From NCBI RefSeq assembly GCF_014127485.1, contig NZ_CP059903.1, positions 3,284,001-3,348,000 of the forward strand: 64,000 nucleotides of DNA. Reading direction: 5' to 3'. Position numbers and translations under genes: made by a program. This document shows, piece after piece, positions 55,971-64,000 of the stretch (positions are counted from its first letter, which is position 1; each line of letters opens with the position of its first letter). Under the pieces are notes generated by a model, which saw only the letters and a list, made by a program, of their open reading frames with translations, ran no database searches and was not told where the DNA came from. Origin of the DNA: Nocardioides dongkuii. GTDB lineage: Bacteria > Actinomycetota > Actinomycetes > Propionibacteriales > Nocardioidaceae.

Positions 55971-56423
55971 GTGACGTTGTACGCCGCCTACGGGACCAAC
56001 ATGGACCCCGCGCGCATGGGCGAGCGCTGCCCCCACTCCCCGCTGCACACCACCGGCTGGCTCGAGGGCTGGCGACTGACCTTCGGCGGCGAGGAGCACG
56101 GCTGGGACGGCGCCCTCACCACGATCGTCCAGGACCCCTTCGAGCAGGTCTTCGTCGCGGTCTACGACGTGACCCGTGAGGACGAGGCGCACCTCGACGG
56201 CTGGGAGTCCGCCGACTCGGGGCTCTACCGCAAGACCAAGGTCCGCGTCGCCACGCTCACCGGCGAGCTGGTCGCCTGGACCTACGTGCTCGACGCCTAC
56301 GAGGGCGGCCTGCCCTCCGCGCTGCACCTCGGCGTCCTCGCCGACGCCGCCGAGGCCGCCGACGCCCCCGCCGACTACGTCGCCGCACTCCGCCGCCGGC
56401 CCTGCCGGTCGACGGGGCTGTAG
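55971..56423 (+). CDS. Gamma-glutamylcyclotransferase-like protein
   Basis: A 150-residue protein with the GGCT-like fold: [19 protein letters not shown] at the N-terminus (the 'YGSN' loop) and the catalytic-type Glu in [30 protein letters not shown] follows. Substrate unknown. A homologous gene is next to lpdA in mycobacteria (Rv3304), supporting orthology. Its stop lies 12 bases before the left inverted repeat around the DUF559 gene. Confidence 0.88.
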   Translation: MTLYAAYGTNMDPARMGERCPHSPLHTTGWLEGWRLTFGGEEHGWDGALTTIVQDPFEQVFVAVYDVTREDEAHLDGWESADSGLYRKTKVRVATLTGELVAWTYVLDAYEGGLPSALHLGVLADAAEAADAPADYVAALRRRPCRSTGL

Positions 56424-56434
56424 GGCGTCGTCAG

Positions 56435-56511
56435 GTTTCCCCGGTGATCCGGGGAATCCTGATGTTCTGGGCCATCGCGATGCCAGAGAACGTCAGGTTC
56501 TCCCTGAGAAG
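56435..56511. repeat. Left 77-bp terminal inverted repeat of the DUF559 unit
   Basis: It matches the reverse complement of 57591-57667 at 68 of 77 positions by direct alignment. It starts (outer end) with a hairpin of GTTTCCCCGG type and contains a second, longer imperfect stem, ending (inner end) in CCCTGAGAAG. The inner end is 8 bases from the DUF559 stop codon. No target-site duplication was found outside the two copies. Confidence 0.85.
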
Positions 56512-56519
56512 TACGGCGG

Positions 56520-57479
56520 TCAGGCCGCCGCGAGCGGGGGAAACAGCACCGCCCTGATCCACGCGGCCGTCCGCTCCGGGCGCTCCAGGTCGGCCCAGGT
56601 CAGCCGGATGCAGCGCCAACCGGTGAGGCGGTAGATCATCTCCTCGCGCCGCTTCTCCCGCACCACGACGTCGCTCGCACGCTCGCCGGGGCGGAGGTGC
56701 TTCTCGTACTTCACCTTGCCGTCGAACTCGAGGTACACCCCGAGCTCGGGCCAGGCGAAGTCGACGCGCGCGACGACCTCCCCGGACGAGTCCCGGACCT
56801 CGTGCTGCAGCTCGGGCATGGGGAAGCCTTGCCGGAAGAAGAAGTGGAAGCACCGGGACTCGCCGACCGACTCCGCACGACCGTCCGCCAGCCTCAGCAC
56901 GAGGTCGGTCGACAAGGTGCGCGGCCAACGCTCCATCCCGGCGTAACGCTGCTCGAGCGCGAGCCTCGTCGTCGCGCCGCAGTGGAGGAGGTGGTTGACG
57001 ACCGCCAGGCTCGCCTCGACGTCGGTCACCGTCGTCACCTCCAGCGCGAGTCTCGTCGCGGTCATGACGTCGACCCCGTTCCGGCATACGACGTCCTCTT
57101 CCTCGACCACGCCGCAGTGCTGGACGACACCTGCCTCGCGACGTCCCGCCCTGCCGTCGAGGCGGGTCACGTGGACGTCGCTGAGGTCCAGCCCCCAGGT
57201 CGGCGTGTCGTACTCGACGAGTCCGGAGACGTGCGAGAGCACGACCCGGGTCCGCGCCTGGCGCTGAACGGCTCGCGCGCGCAGCCCGTGGCGCTCGGCG
57301 TCGGTGAGGCTCTCCCAGGCCGACGCCGGCACGTAGGCGCCGTTGCGGAGCCTGACCCACGCCTTCCGGCTGAGCATGCGGGCGATGGCGCGGTCGTGCC
57401 AGCCCTCGGCGAGGAGGTCAGGGCGCAGCAGGATCGGCCCGTTGCGGGGGTCATCAGGGTCTCTCGGCGGAAGCATCAT
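56520..57479 (-). CDS. DUF559 PD-(D/E)XK-like protein with AbiEi-type N-terminus
   Basis: A 319-residue protein. Residues 20-55 resemble the AbiEi-type winged helix found at the start of many actinobacterial DUF559 proteins ([20 protein letters not shown]). The C-terminal third has the nuclease-like fold: SVGESRC (Glu207), [19 protein letters not shown] with Asp240, Glu251, Asp253 and Lys255, and the [10 protein letters not shown] end strand. The Asp...Glu-x-x-x-Lys set is intact, so DNA cleavage or binding is possible. The gene is boxed by 77-bp inverted repeats, suggesting a mobile unit. Confidence 0.82.
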   Translation of the reverse strand: MMLPPRDPDDPRNGPILLRPDLLAEGWHDRAIARMLSRKAWVRLRNGAYVPASAWESLTDAERHGLRARAVQRQARTRVVLSHVSGLVEYDTPTWGLDLSDVHVTRLDGRAGRREAGVVQHCGVVEEEDVVCRNGVDVMTATRLALEVTTVTDVEASLAVVNHLLHCGATTRLALEQRYAGMERWPRTLSTDLVLRLADGRAESVGESRCFHFFFRQGFPMPELQHEVRDSSGEVVARVDFAWPELGVYLEFDGKVKYEKHLRPGERASDVVVREKRREEMIYRLTGWRCIRLTWADLERPERTAAWIRAVLFPPLAAA

Positions 57480-57590
57480 GGAGACCGGCTGCCCGCCGCG
57501 AACCTCGGCTCACCCTCGGCTGCGTCGTCTGTGGAGGGGCGGCGCCCTCCGCCCGGCCTGTGCACGCCTCCTGGCCCTGCCGGCCGCGCA

Positions 57591-57667
57591 CTTCTCAGGG
57601 ATTCCCTGATGTTCTCGGCCATCGCGACGGCCGAGAACATCAGGTTTCCCCGGATCACCGGGGAAAC
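57591..57667. repeat. Right 77-bp terminal inverted repeat of the DUF559 unit
   Basis: The better-preserved copy. From the inner end it holds AGGGATTCCCT (57597-57607), a 15-base-arm hairpin (57606-57643, loop ATCGCGAC) and the outer hairpin GTTTCCCCGG-ATCA-CCGGGGAAAC (57644-57667, perfect 10-base arms). It lies 111 bases upstream of the DUF559 start and 37 bases before the purine nucleoside phosphorylase start, so it may also affect that gene's expression. Confidence 0.87.
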
Positions 57668-57704
57668 ACGCACCCGGCCCGCCCACCGGACTAGAGTCCG
57701 GCGA

Positions 57705-58508
57705 GTGACTGAGGCAGAGAGCGCGTACGAGCTGGCCGGGCGGGCTGCGGCGCGCCTGGCGGAGCTGACCGGGGTGGCGCAGCACGACGTGGCGCTGGTG
57801 CTGGGCTCGGGCTGGCTGCCGGCGGTCGACGCGCTGGGCACGGCGACGGCGGAGATCGACACGACCGACCTGCCGGGGTTCTCGGCGGCGGCGGTGGCGG
57901 GCCACTCGGGCAAGATCCGGTCGATCGAGGCGGGCGGACGGCAGCTGCTGGTGTTCCTCAGCCGCACCCACTACTACGAGGGCAGGGGCGTCGACGCCGT
58001 CGTCCACGGGGTGCGTACGGCGGCCGCGGCCGGCTGCCGCGCGATCGTGCTGACCAACGGCTGCGGCGGCCTGAAGGAGACCTGGACGCCCGGCACCCCG
58101 GTGCTGATCAGCGACCACATCAACCTCACCGGCCGCTCCCCCATCCACGGGGCCAACTTCGTGGACCTGACCGACCTGTACTCCCCCCGCCTGCGCGGCC
58201 TGTGCCGCGAGGTCGACCCGTCGCTCGACGAGGGCGTCTACGTGCAGTTCCCCGGGCCGCACTACGAGACCCCGGCGGAGATCGGGATGGTGCGCGCCAT
58301 CGGCGGGCACCTCGTCGGGATGAGCACCACGCTCGAGGCGATCGCCGCCCGGGAGGCGGGGATGGAGGTGCTGGGCATCAGCCTGGTCACCAACCTGGCC
58401 GCCGGCATCAGCGGCGCGCCGCTCGACCACGCCGAGGTCCTCGAGGCCGGCCGCTCCGCTGCGTCCCGGATGGGCGCGCTCCTCGGGGATCTCGTCCCGA
58501 GGATCTGA
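57705..58508 (+). CDS. punA: Purine nucleoside phosphorylase
   Basis: A 267-residue trimeric-type [14 protein letters not shown] (phosphate loop), [10 protein letters not shown] with the conserved His, [55 protein letters not shown] with the base-binding Asn. It splits inosine and guanosine (and deoxy forms) to base and (deoxy)ribose-1-phosphate. It acts with the phosphohexomutase (possibly also a phosphopentomutase) and DeoC downstream in nucleoside salvage. GTG 57705 starts the fold. Confidence 0.94.
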   Translation: MTEAESAYELAGRAAARLAELTGVAQHDVALVLGSGWLPAVDALGTATAEIDTTDLPGFSAAAVAGHSGKIRSIEAGGRQLLVFLSRTHYYEGRGVDAVVHGVRTAAAAGCRAIVLTNGCGGLKETWTPGTPVLISDHINLTGRSPIHGANFVDLTDLYSPRLRGLCREVDPSLDEGVYVQFPGPHYETPAEIGMVRAIGGHLVGMSTTLEAIAAREAGMEVLGISLVTNLAAGISGAPLDHAEVLEAGRSAASRMGALLGDLVPRI

Positions 58509-58529
58509 CCGAGGCACGGGGGGAACGTC

Positions 58530-59162
58530 ATGACCGCCAGCGACACCCGGCAGCTGCTGGTCGACGCCGCCACCCGCGCCTTCGCCGAGCACGGCGTCCA
58601 CAACGCCTCCCTCCTCGAGATCACCCGCCAGGCCGGCCAGCGCAACCGGGGCGCGGTGCACTACCACTTCGGCTCCCGGGAGGGGATGCTCGCCGCGGTC
58701 ATCGAGCGCGAGGTCGACTTCCTCGGCCCGCGCGAGCGCGAGCTGCTCGCCCTGGCCCGGGAGACCCCCGACGACGACCTCGCAAGCGTCCTCGCGGCGG
58801 TCGTCCGCCCCGCGATCGAGCTCGCCGAGACCGGGTGGCGCGGCCGCTGCTACCTGCAGATCGTCGCCCAGCTCGTCGACGACGGCGGGCCCCGGATCCC
58901 CGCGGAGGTCCACGACGTGCTCAGCCGCACCGGCGGGTACGACGTGTTCCAGCTGCTCCAGGAGCGGCTCCCGGCGATGCCGGACGCCTTCCGCGACGAG
59001 CGGCTCGCGCTGGTCACGACGTTCCTGCTGCGCGCCGTCGCCGACCGCGCCCGCAGCGAGGACCGCGAGATCCCGGGCCGGCCCCAGCTCCCGACGGAGG
59101 ACTTCATCGAGAACCTGCTCGCCATGGTCACCGCCATGCTGACCGCTCCCCTCCCGACGTGA
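58530..59162 (+). CDS. TetR-family transcriptional regulator
   Basis: A 210-residue protein with a TetR N-terminal HTH: LLVDAATRAFAEHGVHNASLLEITRQAGQRNRGAVHYHFGSREGMLAAVI (about residues 9-58). The C-terminal ligand domain is helical and not assignable. GTGA overlap couples it to the following sugar-dehydrogenase gene, suggesting local control. It could also bind the palindrome at 37423, but nothing in the sequence links them. Confidence 0.9.
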   Translation: MTASDTRQLLVDAATRAFAEHGVHNASLLEITRQAGQRNRGAVHYHFGSREGMLAAVIEREVDFLGPRERELLALARETPDDDLASVLAAVVRPAIELAETGWRGRCYLQIVAQLVDDGGPRIPAEVHDVLSRTGGYDVFQLLQERLPAMPDAFRDERLALVTTFLLRAVADRARSEDREIPGRPQLPTEDFIENLLAMVTAMLTAPLPT

Positions 59163-59959
59163 GGGTCCTGGTCACCGGCGCGGCCGGCACGATCGGGCGC
59201 GCCGTGACGCTCGGGCTCCTCGACCGCGGCCACGAGGTCGTCTCGCTCGACCGGGTGCCGGAGCCCGACGGCAACGAGACGCCGTTCCACACCGTCGACT
59301 GCGCCGACGCCGACGCCGTCGCGGCGGTCTTCGCCGAGGAGTCCCTCGACGGCGTCGTCCACCTCGCCGGGCACCCCGACGAGGCCAACCTGCCCGACTC
59401 GCTGGCCTCCCACGTCCTCACCACCGCCGCACTGCTCGACGCGATGGTCGAGCACGACGTGCCCCGGCTCGTCTACGCCTCCTCCAACCACGCCGTCGGC
59501 CGGACGCCGCGCCGCGAGCTGCTCACCGTCGACGCCCGCCCCCGGCCGGACACCTTCTACGGCGTCGGCAAGGTCGCGGCCGAGGCGCTGCTCAGCCTGT
59601 ACGCCGACCGCTACGGCCTCGACGTCGTCTCCTGCCGGATCGGGTCGTTCCTGCCGCGCCCCGAGACCGTCCGGCACCTCTCGACCTGGCTCTCCCCCGA
59701 CGACGGGGTGCGGATGGTCGAGGCGGCCCTCACCGCGACCGCGCCCGGCTTCGCGGTCCTCTACGGCATCTCGGCCAACACCCGCGCCTGGTGGGACCTC
59801 GAGCCGGGTCGCGCGCTCGGCTACGAGCCCCTCGACGACGCCGAGCAGTTCGCCGACACGGTGGCGCCCGCCGCCCAGGACGACGAGGAGGCCGCGCACG
59901 TCGGCGGACCGTTCGCGACCCCGACGTACTACCGCCCGGCGCTGGACCGCCTCGCCTGA
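59159..59959 (+). CDS. NAD-dependent epimerase/dehydratase, uronate dehydrogenase-like
   Basis: A 266-residue extended SDR: TGAAGTIGRAVTLGLLDRGHEVVSLD (NAD motif, Asp at strand 2 end for NAD), VHLAGHPDEANL, the catalytic block YASSNHAVGRTPR, and the YGVGK motif (Tyr/Lys). RIGSFLPRPETVRHLSTWLSPDD is the pattern of uronate dehydrogenase, which oxidises glucuronate or galacturonate to the lactone. The substrate remains inferred. It is coupled to the TetR gene. Confidence 0.8.
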   Translation: MRVLVTGAAGTIGRAVTLGLLDRGHEVVSLDRVPEPDGNETPFHTVDCADADAVAAVFAEESLDGVVHLAGHPDEANLPDSLASHVLTTAALLDAMVEHDVPRLVYASSNHAVGRTPRRELLTVDARPRPDTFYGVGKVAAEALLSLYADRYGLDVVSCRIGSFLPRPETVRHLSTWLSPDDGVRMVEAALTATAPGFAVLYGISANTRAWWDLEPGRALGYEPLDDAEQFADTVAPAAQDDEEAAHVGGPFATPTYYRPALDRLA

Positions 59960-59983
59960 CCGCAGGTGGGGTTCACTGGTCCC

Positions 59984-60979
59984 ATGAGCCTCCAGCAGCG
60001 CACCCTCGGGACCGCCTTCCCGCTCGCCGTCTCCGCCCTCGGCCTCGGCTGCATGGGCATGTCGGAGTTCTACGGCCGCAGCGACGAGGACGAGGCGATC
60101 GCCACGATCCACCGCGCGCTCGACCTGGGCGTCACCTTCCTGGACACCGCCGACATGTACGGCCCGTTCACCAACGAGCAGCTGGTCGGGAAGGCGGTCG
60201 CCGGTCGGCGCGAGGACGTCGTCCTCGCGACCAAGTTCGGCAACGAGCGGCTCCCCGACGGCACCCGCGTCGGCGTCAACGGCCGACCGGAGTACGTCCA
60301 CCGCGCCTGCGACGCCTCCCTCCAGCGGCTCGGCGTCGACCACGTCGACCTCTACTACCAGCACCGCGTCGACAAGACCGTCCCGATCGAGGAGACCGTC
60401 GGCGCGATGGCCGAGCTGGTCGCCGCCGGCAAGGTCCGCCACCTCGGGCTCTCGGAGGCGTCCGCCGCCACCGTCCGGCGCGCCCACGCGACGCACCCGA
60501 TCACCGCGCTGCAGTCGGAGTACTCGCTGTTCACCCGCGACCTCGAGGACGAGGTGCTGCCGACGCTGCGCGAGCTCGGGATCGGGCTGGTGCCGTACTC
60601 CCCGCTCGGCCGCGGCATCCTCACCGGCGCGATCACCGCCGAGTCCGACCTGGACGAGAACGACTCGCGCCGCTCGGCGTACTTCCCCCGGCTCAACGGC
60701 GAGGGGCTCCGCGCCAACCTCGTGCTCGTCGACCGGGTGCGCGCGCTGGCCGAGCAGAAGGGCTGCACCCCGGGCCAGCTGGCGCTCGCGTGGGTGCTCG
60801 CGCAGGGCGAGGACGTCGCGCCGATCCCCGGCACCAAGCGGGTCCGCTACCTCGAGGAGAACGTCGGCGCCGCCGACGTCGAGCTCACCCCCGACGACCT
60901 GTCCGCGCTCGACGAGGCGGTCCCGCGGGACGCCGTCGTGGGCGAGCGCTACGGCGACATGAGCTCGATCGACGCCTGA
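59984..60979 (+). CDS. Aldo/keto reductase
   Basis: A 331-residue AKR TIM barrel with the catalytic set: Asp in [10 protein letters not shown] (about residue 50), Tyr55, Lys in [10 protein letters not shown], and His in YYQHRVD. The C-terminal NADPH-binding loop is [17 protein letters not shown]. It resembles the AKR13-type broad-substrate reductases. It follows the uronate dehydrogenase-like gene by 24 bases and precedes the phosphomutase, possibly one transcript. Confidence 0.9.
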   Translation: MSLQQRTLGTAFPLAVSALGLGCMGMSEFYGRSDEDEAIATIHRALDLGVTFLDTADMYGPFTNEQLVGKAVAGRREDVVLATKFGNERLPDGTRVGVNGRPEYVHRACDASLQRLGVDHVDLYYQHRVDKTVPIEETVGAMAELVAAGKVRHLGLSEASAATVRRAHATHPITALQSEYSLFTRDLEDEVLPTLRELGIGLVPYSPLGRGILTGAITAESDLDENDSRRSAYFPRLNGEGLRANLVLVDRVRALAEQKGCTPGQLALAWVLAQGEDVAPIPGTKRVRYLEENVGAADVELTPDDLSALDEAVPRDAVVGERYGDMSSIDA

Positions 60980-61016
60980 CGTCGAGCCCGGCGGGCCCCC
61001 TCGTAAGGTGCCCTCC

Positions 61017-62672
61017 ATGACGTCCGCCGACCTGCCCGCCCTGCTCGAGACCGCCCGGGCCTGGATCGCCGACGACCCCGACGAGCGGACGCGCGCGGAG
61101 CTCGAGCAGGTCCTCGCCGGGGCGGAGGCGGGCGACGAGACGGCCCTCGCCGACCTCGCGGACCGGTTCGACGGCACCTTGGAGTTCGGCACCGCCGGCC
61201 TGCGCGGGCCGCTGGGCGCGGGGTCCAACCGGATGAACCGGGTCGTGGTCGCCCGCGCCGCGGCCGGGCTGGCGGCGTACCTCCGCGACACCGGCGCGCG
61301 CGGCTCCGTCGTCATCGGGTACGACGCCCGCCACAACTCCGACGTCTTCGCCCGCGACACCGCCGAGGTGATGACCGGAGCCGGGTACGACGCGCTGCTG
61401 CTCCCCCGGCCGCTGCCCACCCCGATCCTGGCCTACGCGATCCGCGAGCTCGGGTGCGCGGCCGGCGTGATGGTCACCGCGAGCCACAACCCGCCGGAGG
61501 ACAACGGCTACAAGGTCTACCTCGGCGACGGCAGCCAGATCGTGCCGCCCGCCGACACCGGCATCGCCGAGCGGATCGCGGCCGTCGGGCGGTACGCCGA
61601 CATCCCGCGCGGGCGCGCCGGGCGGGTGCTCGACGAGACCGTCCTGGACCGCTACCTCGACACGGTCGCCGACCTCGCCGTCGACGGGCCCCGCGACCTG
61701 AACATCGTCTACACCCCGCTGCACGGCGTCGGCGGCACCGCGGTGGTGCAGGTGCTGGAGACGGCCGGGTTCTCGCCGCTGCGCGTGGTCGCCCAGCAGG
61801 AGCAGCCCGACCCGGACTTCCCGACGGTCGCGTTCCCCAACCCCGAGGAGCCGGGCGCGATGGACCTCGCGATGGACCTCGCCGAGCAGTACGGCGCGGA
61901 CCTGGTGGTCGCCAACGACCCGGACGCCGACCGGTGCGCCGCCGCCGTCCCGGGCCCGCACGGCTGGCGGATGCTGCGCGGCGACGAGGTGGGGGCGCTG
62001 CTCGCGCACGCGCTGCTCTCCTCGGGCAAGCAGGGCACCTACGCCACCACGATCGTCTCCTCGAGCCTGCTCCGCACCATGGCCGCGGCCGCCGGCCAGC
62101 CGTACGCCGAGACGCTCACCGGCTTCAAGTGGATCGGCCGGGTCGAGGACCTGGCCTTCGGCTACGAGGAGGCGCTCGGCTACTGCGTGGACCCCGAGCA
62201 CGTCCGCGACAAGGACGGCATCTCGGCCCTGTTGTTGCTCTGCGAGCTGGCCGCGGGCGCCAAGGCCGAGGGGCGCGGGCTCGTCGACCTGCTCGACGAC
62301 CTCGCCCGCACCCACGGGCTGCACGCCACCGACCAGCTCTCGGTGCGGGTCACGGACCTCGCGCAGATCGGCGCGGCGATGGAGCGGCTCCGCAGCGCCC
62401 CGCCGGCGGTGCTGGGCGGCCTCGCCGTCGAGCGCGTCGACGACCTGTCCCTCGGCGGCGCGGGGCTGCCCCCGACCGAGGGCCTCCGCTTCGTGCTCGC
62501 GGAGGGCGCCCGGGTGGTCGTCCGCCCGAGCGGCACCGAGCCGAAGCTGAAGTGCTACCTGGAGGTCGTGGTGCCGGTCGAGGCGGACGGCGACGTGGAC
62601 GCCGCCCGGATCTCGGCCACCGGCCGGCTGGACGCCGTGCGCACCGACATCGCCGCCGCGGCCGGCATCTAG
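61017..62672 (+). CDS. pmmB: Phosphohexomutase (phosphoglucomutase/phosphomannomutase family, PmmB-like)
   Basis: A 551-residue alpha-D-phosphohexomutase: FGTAGLRGPLGAGSNRMN, the active-site serine loop GVMVTASHNPPEDNGYKVY, the metal loop VANDPDADRCA, the sugar loop GYEEALGYCV, and phosphate loop RPSGTEPKLKCYL. It interconverts hexose (or pentose) 1- and 6(5)-phosphates; next to PNP and DeoC it could process ribose-1-phosphate. Mycobacterial pmmB (Rv3308) lies by punA in the same way. ATG 61017 is used; GTG 61008 is in frame upstream. Confidence 0.92.
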   Translation: MTSADLPALLETARAWIADDPDERTRAELEQVLAGAEAGDETALADLADRFDGTLEFGTAGLRGPLGAGSNRMNRVVVARAAAGLAAYLRDTGARGSVVIGYDARHNSDVFARDTAEVMTGAGYDALLLPRPLPTPILAYAIRELGCAAGVMVTASHNPPEDNGYKVYLGDGSQIVPPADTGIAERIAAVGRYADIPRGRAGRVLDETVLDRYLDTVADLAVDGPRDLNIVYTPLHGVGGTAVVQVLETAGFSPLRVVAQQEQPDPDFPTVAFPNPEEPGAMDLAMDLAEQYGADLVVANDPDADRCAAAVPGPHGWRMLRGDEVGALLAHALLSSGKQGTYATTIVSSSLLRTMAAAAGQPYAETLTGFKWIGRVEDLAFGYEEALGYCVDPEHVRDKDGISALLLLCELAAGAKAEGRGLVDLLDDLARTHGLHATDQLSVRVTDLAQIGAAMERLRSAPPAVLGGLAVERVDDLSLGGAGLPPTEGLRFVLAEGARVVVRPSGTEPKLKCYLEVVVPVEADGDVDAARISATGRLDAVRTDIAAAAGI

Positions 62673-63304
62673 AGGACCAGCGCCGCCACGAACGCCACGA
62701 CCGTGCCGGTGAGCAGCCCGATCTCCAGCCACGCCGGCTCCCGGCGTACCTGCCGGGCCAGGTCCTCCTGCTCGGGGGAGAACCGGGCGACCCCCTCCAT
62801 CGCCCGGGCGTCGTCGACCAGCCGCCGCAGCCGGTCCTCGACGTAGTCGGGGTAGGACTTGGTGGCCAGCGCCGCGGCGCCGGCCGCGTCGGGCCGCGGC
62901 GCCGAGCCGCCCTTGACGACCTGGCGCAGGGACCGGCCCAGCGCCGGCGAGACGAACCGCCGCTTGCCCACCCGGACCGCCAGCACCTGGCGGACGGCGA
63001 GCTCCTCGACGGCGGCGAGCGGGATCCGCACCGTCTCGAACGAGTTGCGCAGCACCAGCAGCCGCCCCTCGACGGCGACTCCCGGCTTGAGCATCGTGGC
63101 CCAGACCAGGACGGCGCCCACCAGCGCGGCGGCCACGACCTCGGCCGGGAGACCGTCGGGGCCGTCGACCGCGCCCGCCACCGCCAACACCAGGGCCACC
63201 AGCAGGCCGAGCACGCCCATGACCCGTCCGCTCGTCGGCCGGAACCGCTCAACCGGCCCCTCGTGCCCTGCCACCAGCGGCTCCCTTCGCGTTTCGGTCC
63301 CCAT
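62669..63304 (-). CDS. PH-like membrane protein of unknown function
   Basis: A 211-residue protein with two adjacent hydrophobic segments (about 29-45 and 52-70), a PH-like beta domain (GVAVEGRLLVLRNSFETVRIPLAAVEELAVRQVLAVRVGKRRFVSPALGRSL), and a C-terminal hydrophobic segment after EPAWLEIG. Such proteins are common next to deoC in actinobacteria. Its stop overlaps the phosphomutase stop by 4 bases, convergently. No enzyme motif is seen. Confidence 0.78.
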   Translation of the reverse strand: MGTETRREPLVAGHEGPVERFRPTSGRVMGVLGLLVALVLAVAGAVDGPDGLPAEVVAAALVGAVLVWATMLKPGVAVEGRLLVLRNSFETVRIPLAAVEELAVRQVLAVRVGKRRFVSPALGRSLRQVVKGGSAPRPDAAGAAALATKSYPDYVEDRLRRLVDDARAMEGVARFSPEQEDLARQVRREPAWLEIGLLTGTVVAFVAALVL

Positions 63305-63328
63305 CGGGGCCAACCCTATGCTGGGCGG

Positions 63329-64000
63329 GTGACAGCCACCCCCAGCGTCGCGGGTGCCTCCGACTTCGCCGACCTCACCGGGTCCGACGCGAGCCTGCGA
63401 CGATTCCTCCACGGCCTGCCCGGCGTCGACCAGGTCGGCGCCGAGGCCCGCGCCGCCACCCTCGGCACCCGGTCGATCAAGACCACCGCGAAGGCGTTCG
63501 CGATCGACCTGGCGATCCGGATGGTCGACCTCACCACGCTGGAGGGCCAGGACACCCACGGCAAGGTGCGCGCGCTCGCCAGCAAGGCGATGCGCCCCGA
63601 TCCCACCGATCCCGACTGTCCCCCGACCGCCGCCGTCTGCGTCTACCCCGACATGGTCGGCGTCGCCCGGGAGACGCTCGGCGACAGCGGCGTGCACGTC
63701 GCCTCCGTCGCCACGGCGTTCCCGAGCGGCCGCGCCGCCCTCCCCGTCAAGCTCGCCGACACCCGCGACGCCGTCGAGGCCGGGGCCGACGAGATCGACA
63801 TGGTCATCGACCGCGGCGCCTTCCTCTCCGGCCGCTACCTGCAGGTCTTCGAGGAGATCGTCGCGGTCCGCGAGGCGTGCGGCCCGGCCCACCTCAAGGT
63901 GATCTTCGAGACCGGCGAGCTGCAGACCTACGACAACGTACGGCGGGCCAGCTGGCTGGCGATGCTGGCCGGCGCACACTTCATCAAGACCTCGACCGGC
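63329..64000 (+). CDS. deoC: Deoxyribose-phosphate aldolase DeoC (3' end cut by window)
   Basis: The reading frame from GTG 63329 stays open to the window edge (224 residues). It shows VCVYPDMVGVARETLG, VASVATAFPSG, DEIDMVIDRGAFLSGRY (Asp of the active site), LKVIFETGELQ, and AHFIKTSTG, which holds the Schiff-base lysine. It cleaves deoxyribose-5-phosphate to glyceraldehyde-3-phosphate and acetaldehyde. The second catalytic lysine motif would lie just beyond the window. It is divergent from the PH-like gene, 24 bases apart. Confidence 0.95.
   Translation, partial: MTATPSVAGASDFADLTGSDASLRRFLHGLPGVDQVGAEARAATLGTRSIKTTAKAFAIDLAIRMVDLTTLEGQDTHGKVRALASKAMRPDPTDPDCPPTAAVCVYPDMVGVARETLGDSGVHVASVATAFPSGRAALPVKLADTRDAVEAGADEIDMVIDRGAFLSGRYLQVFEEIVAVREACGPAHLKVIFETGELQTYDNVRRASWLAMLAGAHFIKTSTG

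Noticed and set aside
56520..57479. DUF559 gene as the antitoxin of a type IV toxin-antitoxin pair
   Set aside because: The N-terminal AbiEi-like helix-turn-helix is shared by many DUF559 proteins, and no AbiEii-type toxin gene is adjacent.

Overview
The window is a high-GC, densely coded chromosomal segment from an actinobacterium, most likely Nocardioides or a close relative (Nocardioidaceae). This rests on gene content: an acyl-CoA carboxylase with an epsilon subunit, a mycothiol-type DinB/maleylpyruvate isomerase protein, an F420-type luciferase-like oxidoreductase, an LpdA-type flavoprotein, GTG-rich starts and many GTGA/ATGA stop-start overlaps. The genus is inferred, not proven. No rRNA, tRNA, CRISPR array, prophage or transposase gene was seen, and no gene-free stretch exceeds about 235 bases.

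Layout. 1-6810: tail of an unidentified gene with a terminator, a cupin, a methyltransferase, a GntP-type permease, a MarR regulator divergent from a DinB-like gene across a perfect 19-bp palindrome, and a large SF2 helicase-like protein. 6890-18362: a catabolic locus on the minus strand (dehydrogenase, LLM oxidoreductase, Liv-type ABC importer, two related acyl-CoA ligases, SDR) with a divergent FadR-type GntR regulator. It looks like an uptake and CoA-activation route for an unidentified carboxylate. 18348-24215: thioesterase, acyl-CoA dehydrogenase, CoA-binding protein and a three-subunit molybdenum aldehyde oxidoreductase of PaoABC type. 24219-36163: acyltransferase-3-like membrane protein, purE-purK, a receiver-less winged-helix regulator, an Rv1264-like adenylate cyclase, a PH-domain membrane protein, birA, accD5-accE5, a response regulator, a secreted Ig-like protein, maf, gtrA and a GlgC-like nucleotidyltransferase. 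36203-48905: acyl-CoA dehydrogenase divergent from accA3 across a perfect 18-bp palindrome, a run of three paralogous unknown membrane proteins, a YdbS/YdbT-like PH-domain pair, pyruvate carboxylase and a BenE-type transporter. 48902-64000: SpoIID-like, LVIVD-repeat and DUF305 secreted proteins, a fourth relative of the unknown family, lpdA and lpd, a gamma-glutamylcyclotransferase-like gene, a DUF559 gene boxed by 77-bp inverted repeats, purine nucleoside phosphorylase, TetR, uronate dehydrogenase-like SDR, aldo/keto reductase, phosphohexomutase, a PH-like membrane protein and the start of deoC.

How it works together. The core 24-64 kb resembles the conserved actinobacterial block known in Mycobacterium tuberculosis as roughly Rv3274c-Rv3308 (fadE25, purE, purK, gtrA, birA, accD5, accE5, maf, accA3, lpdA, gamma-GCT, punA, pmmB). 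It holds biotin-dependent carboxylation (ligase BirA, carrier/carboxylase AccA3, transferase AccD5-AccE5, pyruvate carboxylase), with purine synthesis and nucleoside salvage at the edges (PurE/PurK; PNP, phosphohexomutase, DeoC). The most interesting unexplained items are the paralogous membrane-protein family at 39323-42332 plus 52469-53092, the inverted-repeat-bounded DUF559 unit at 56435-57667, the tandem palindromic repeat at 31732-31939, and the unidentified carboxylate pathway at 6890-18362.
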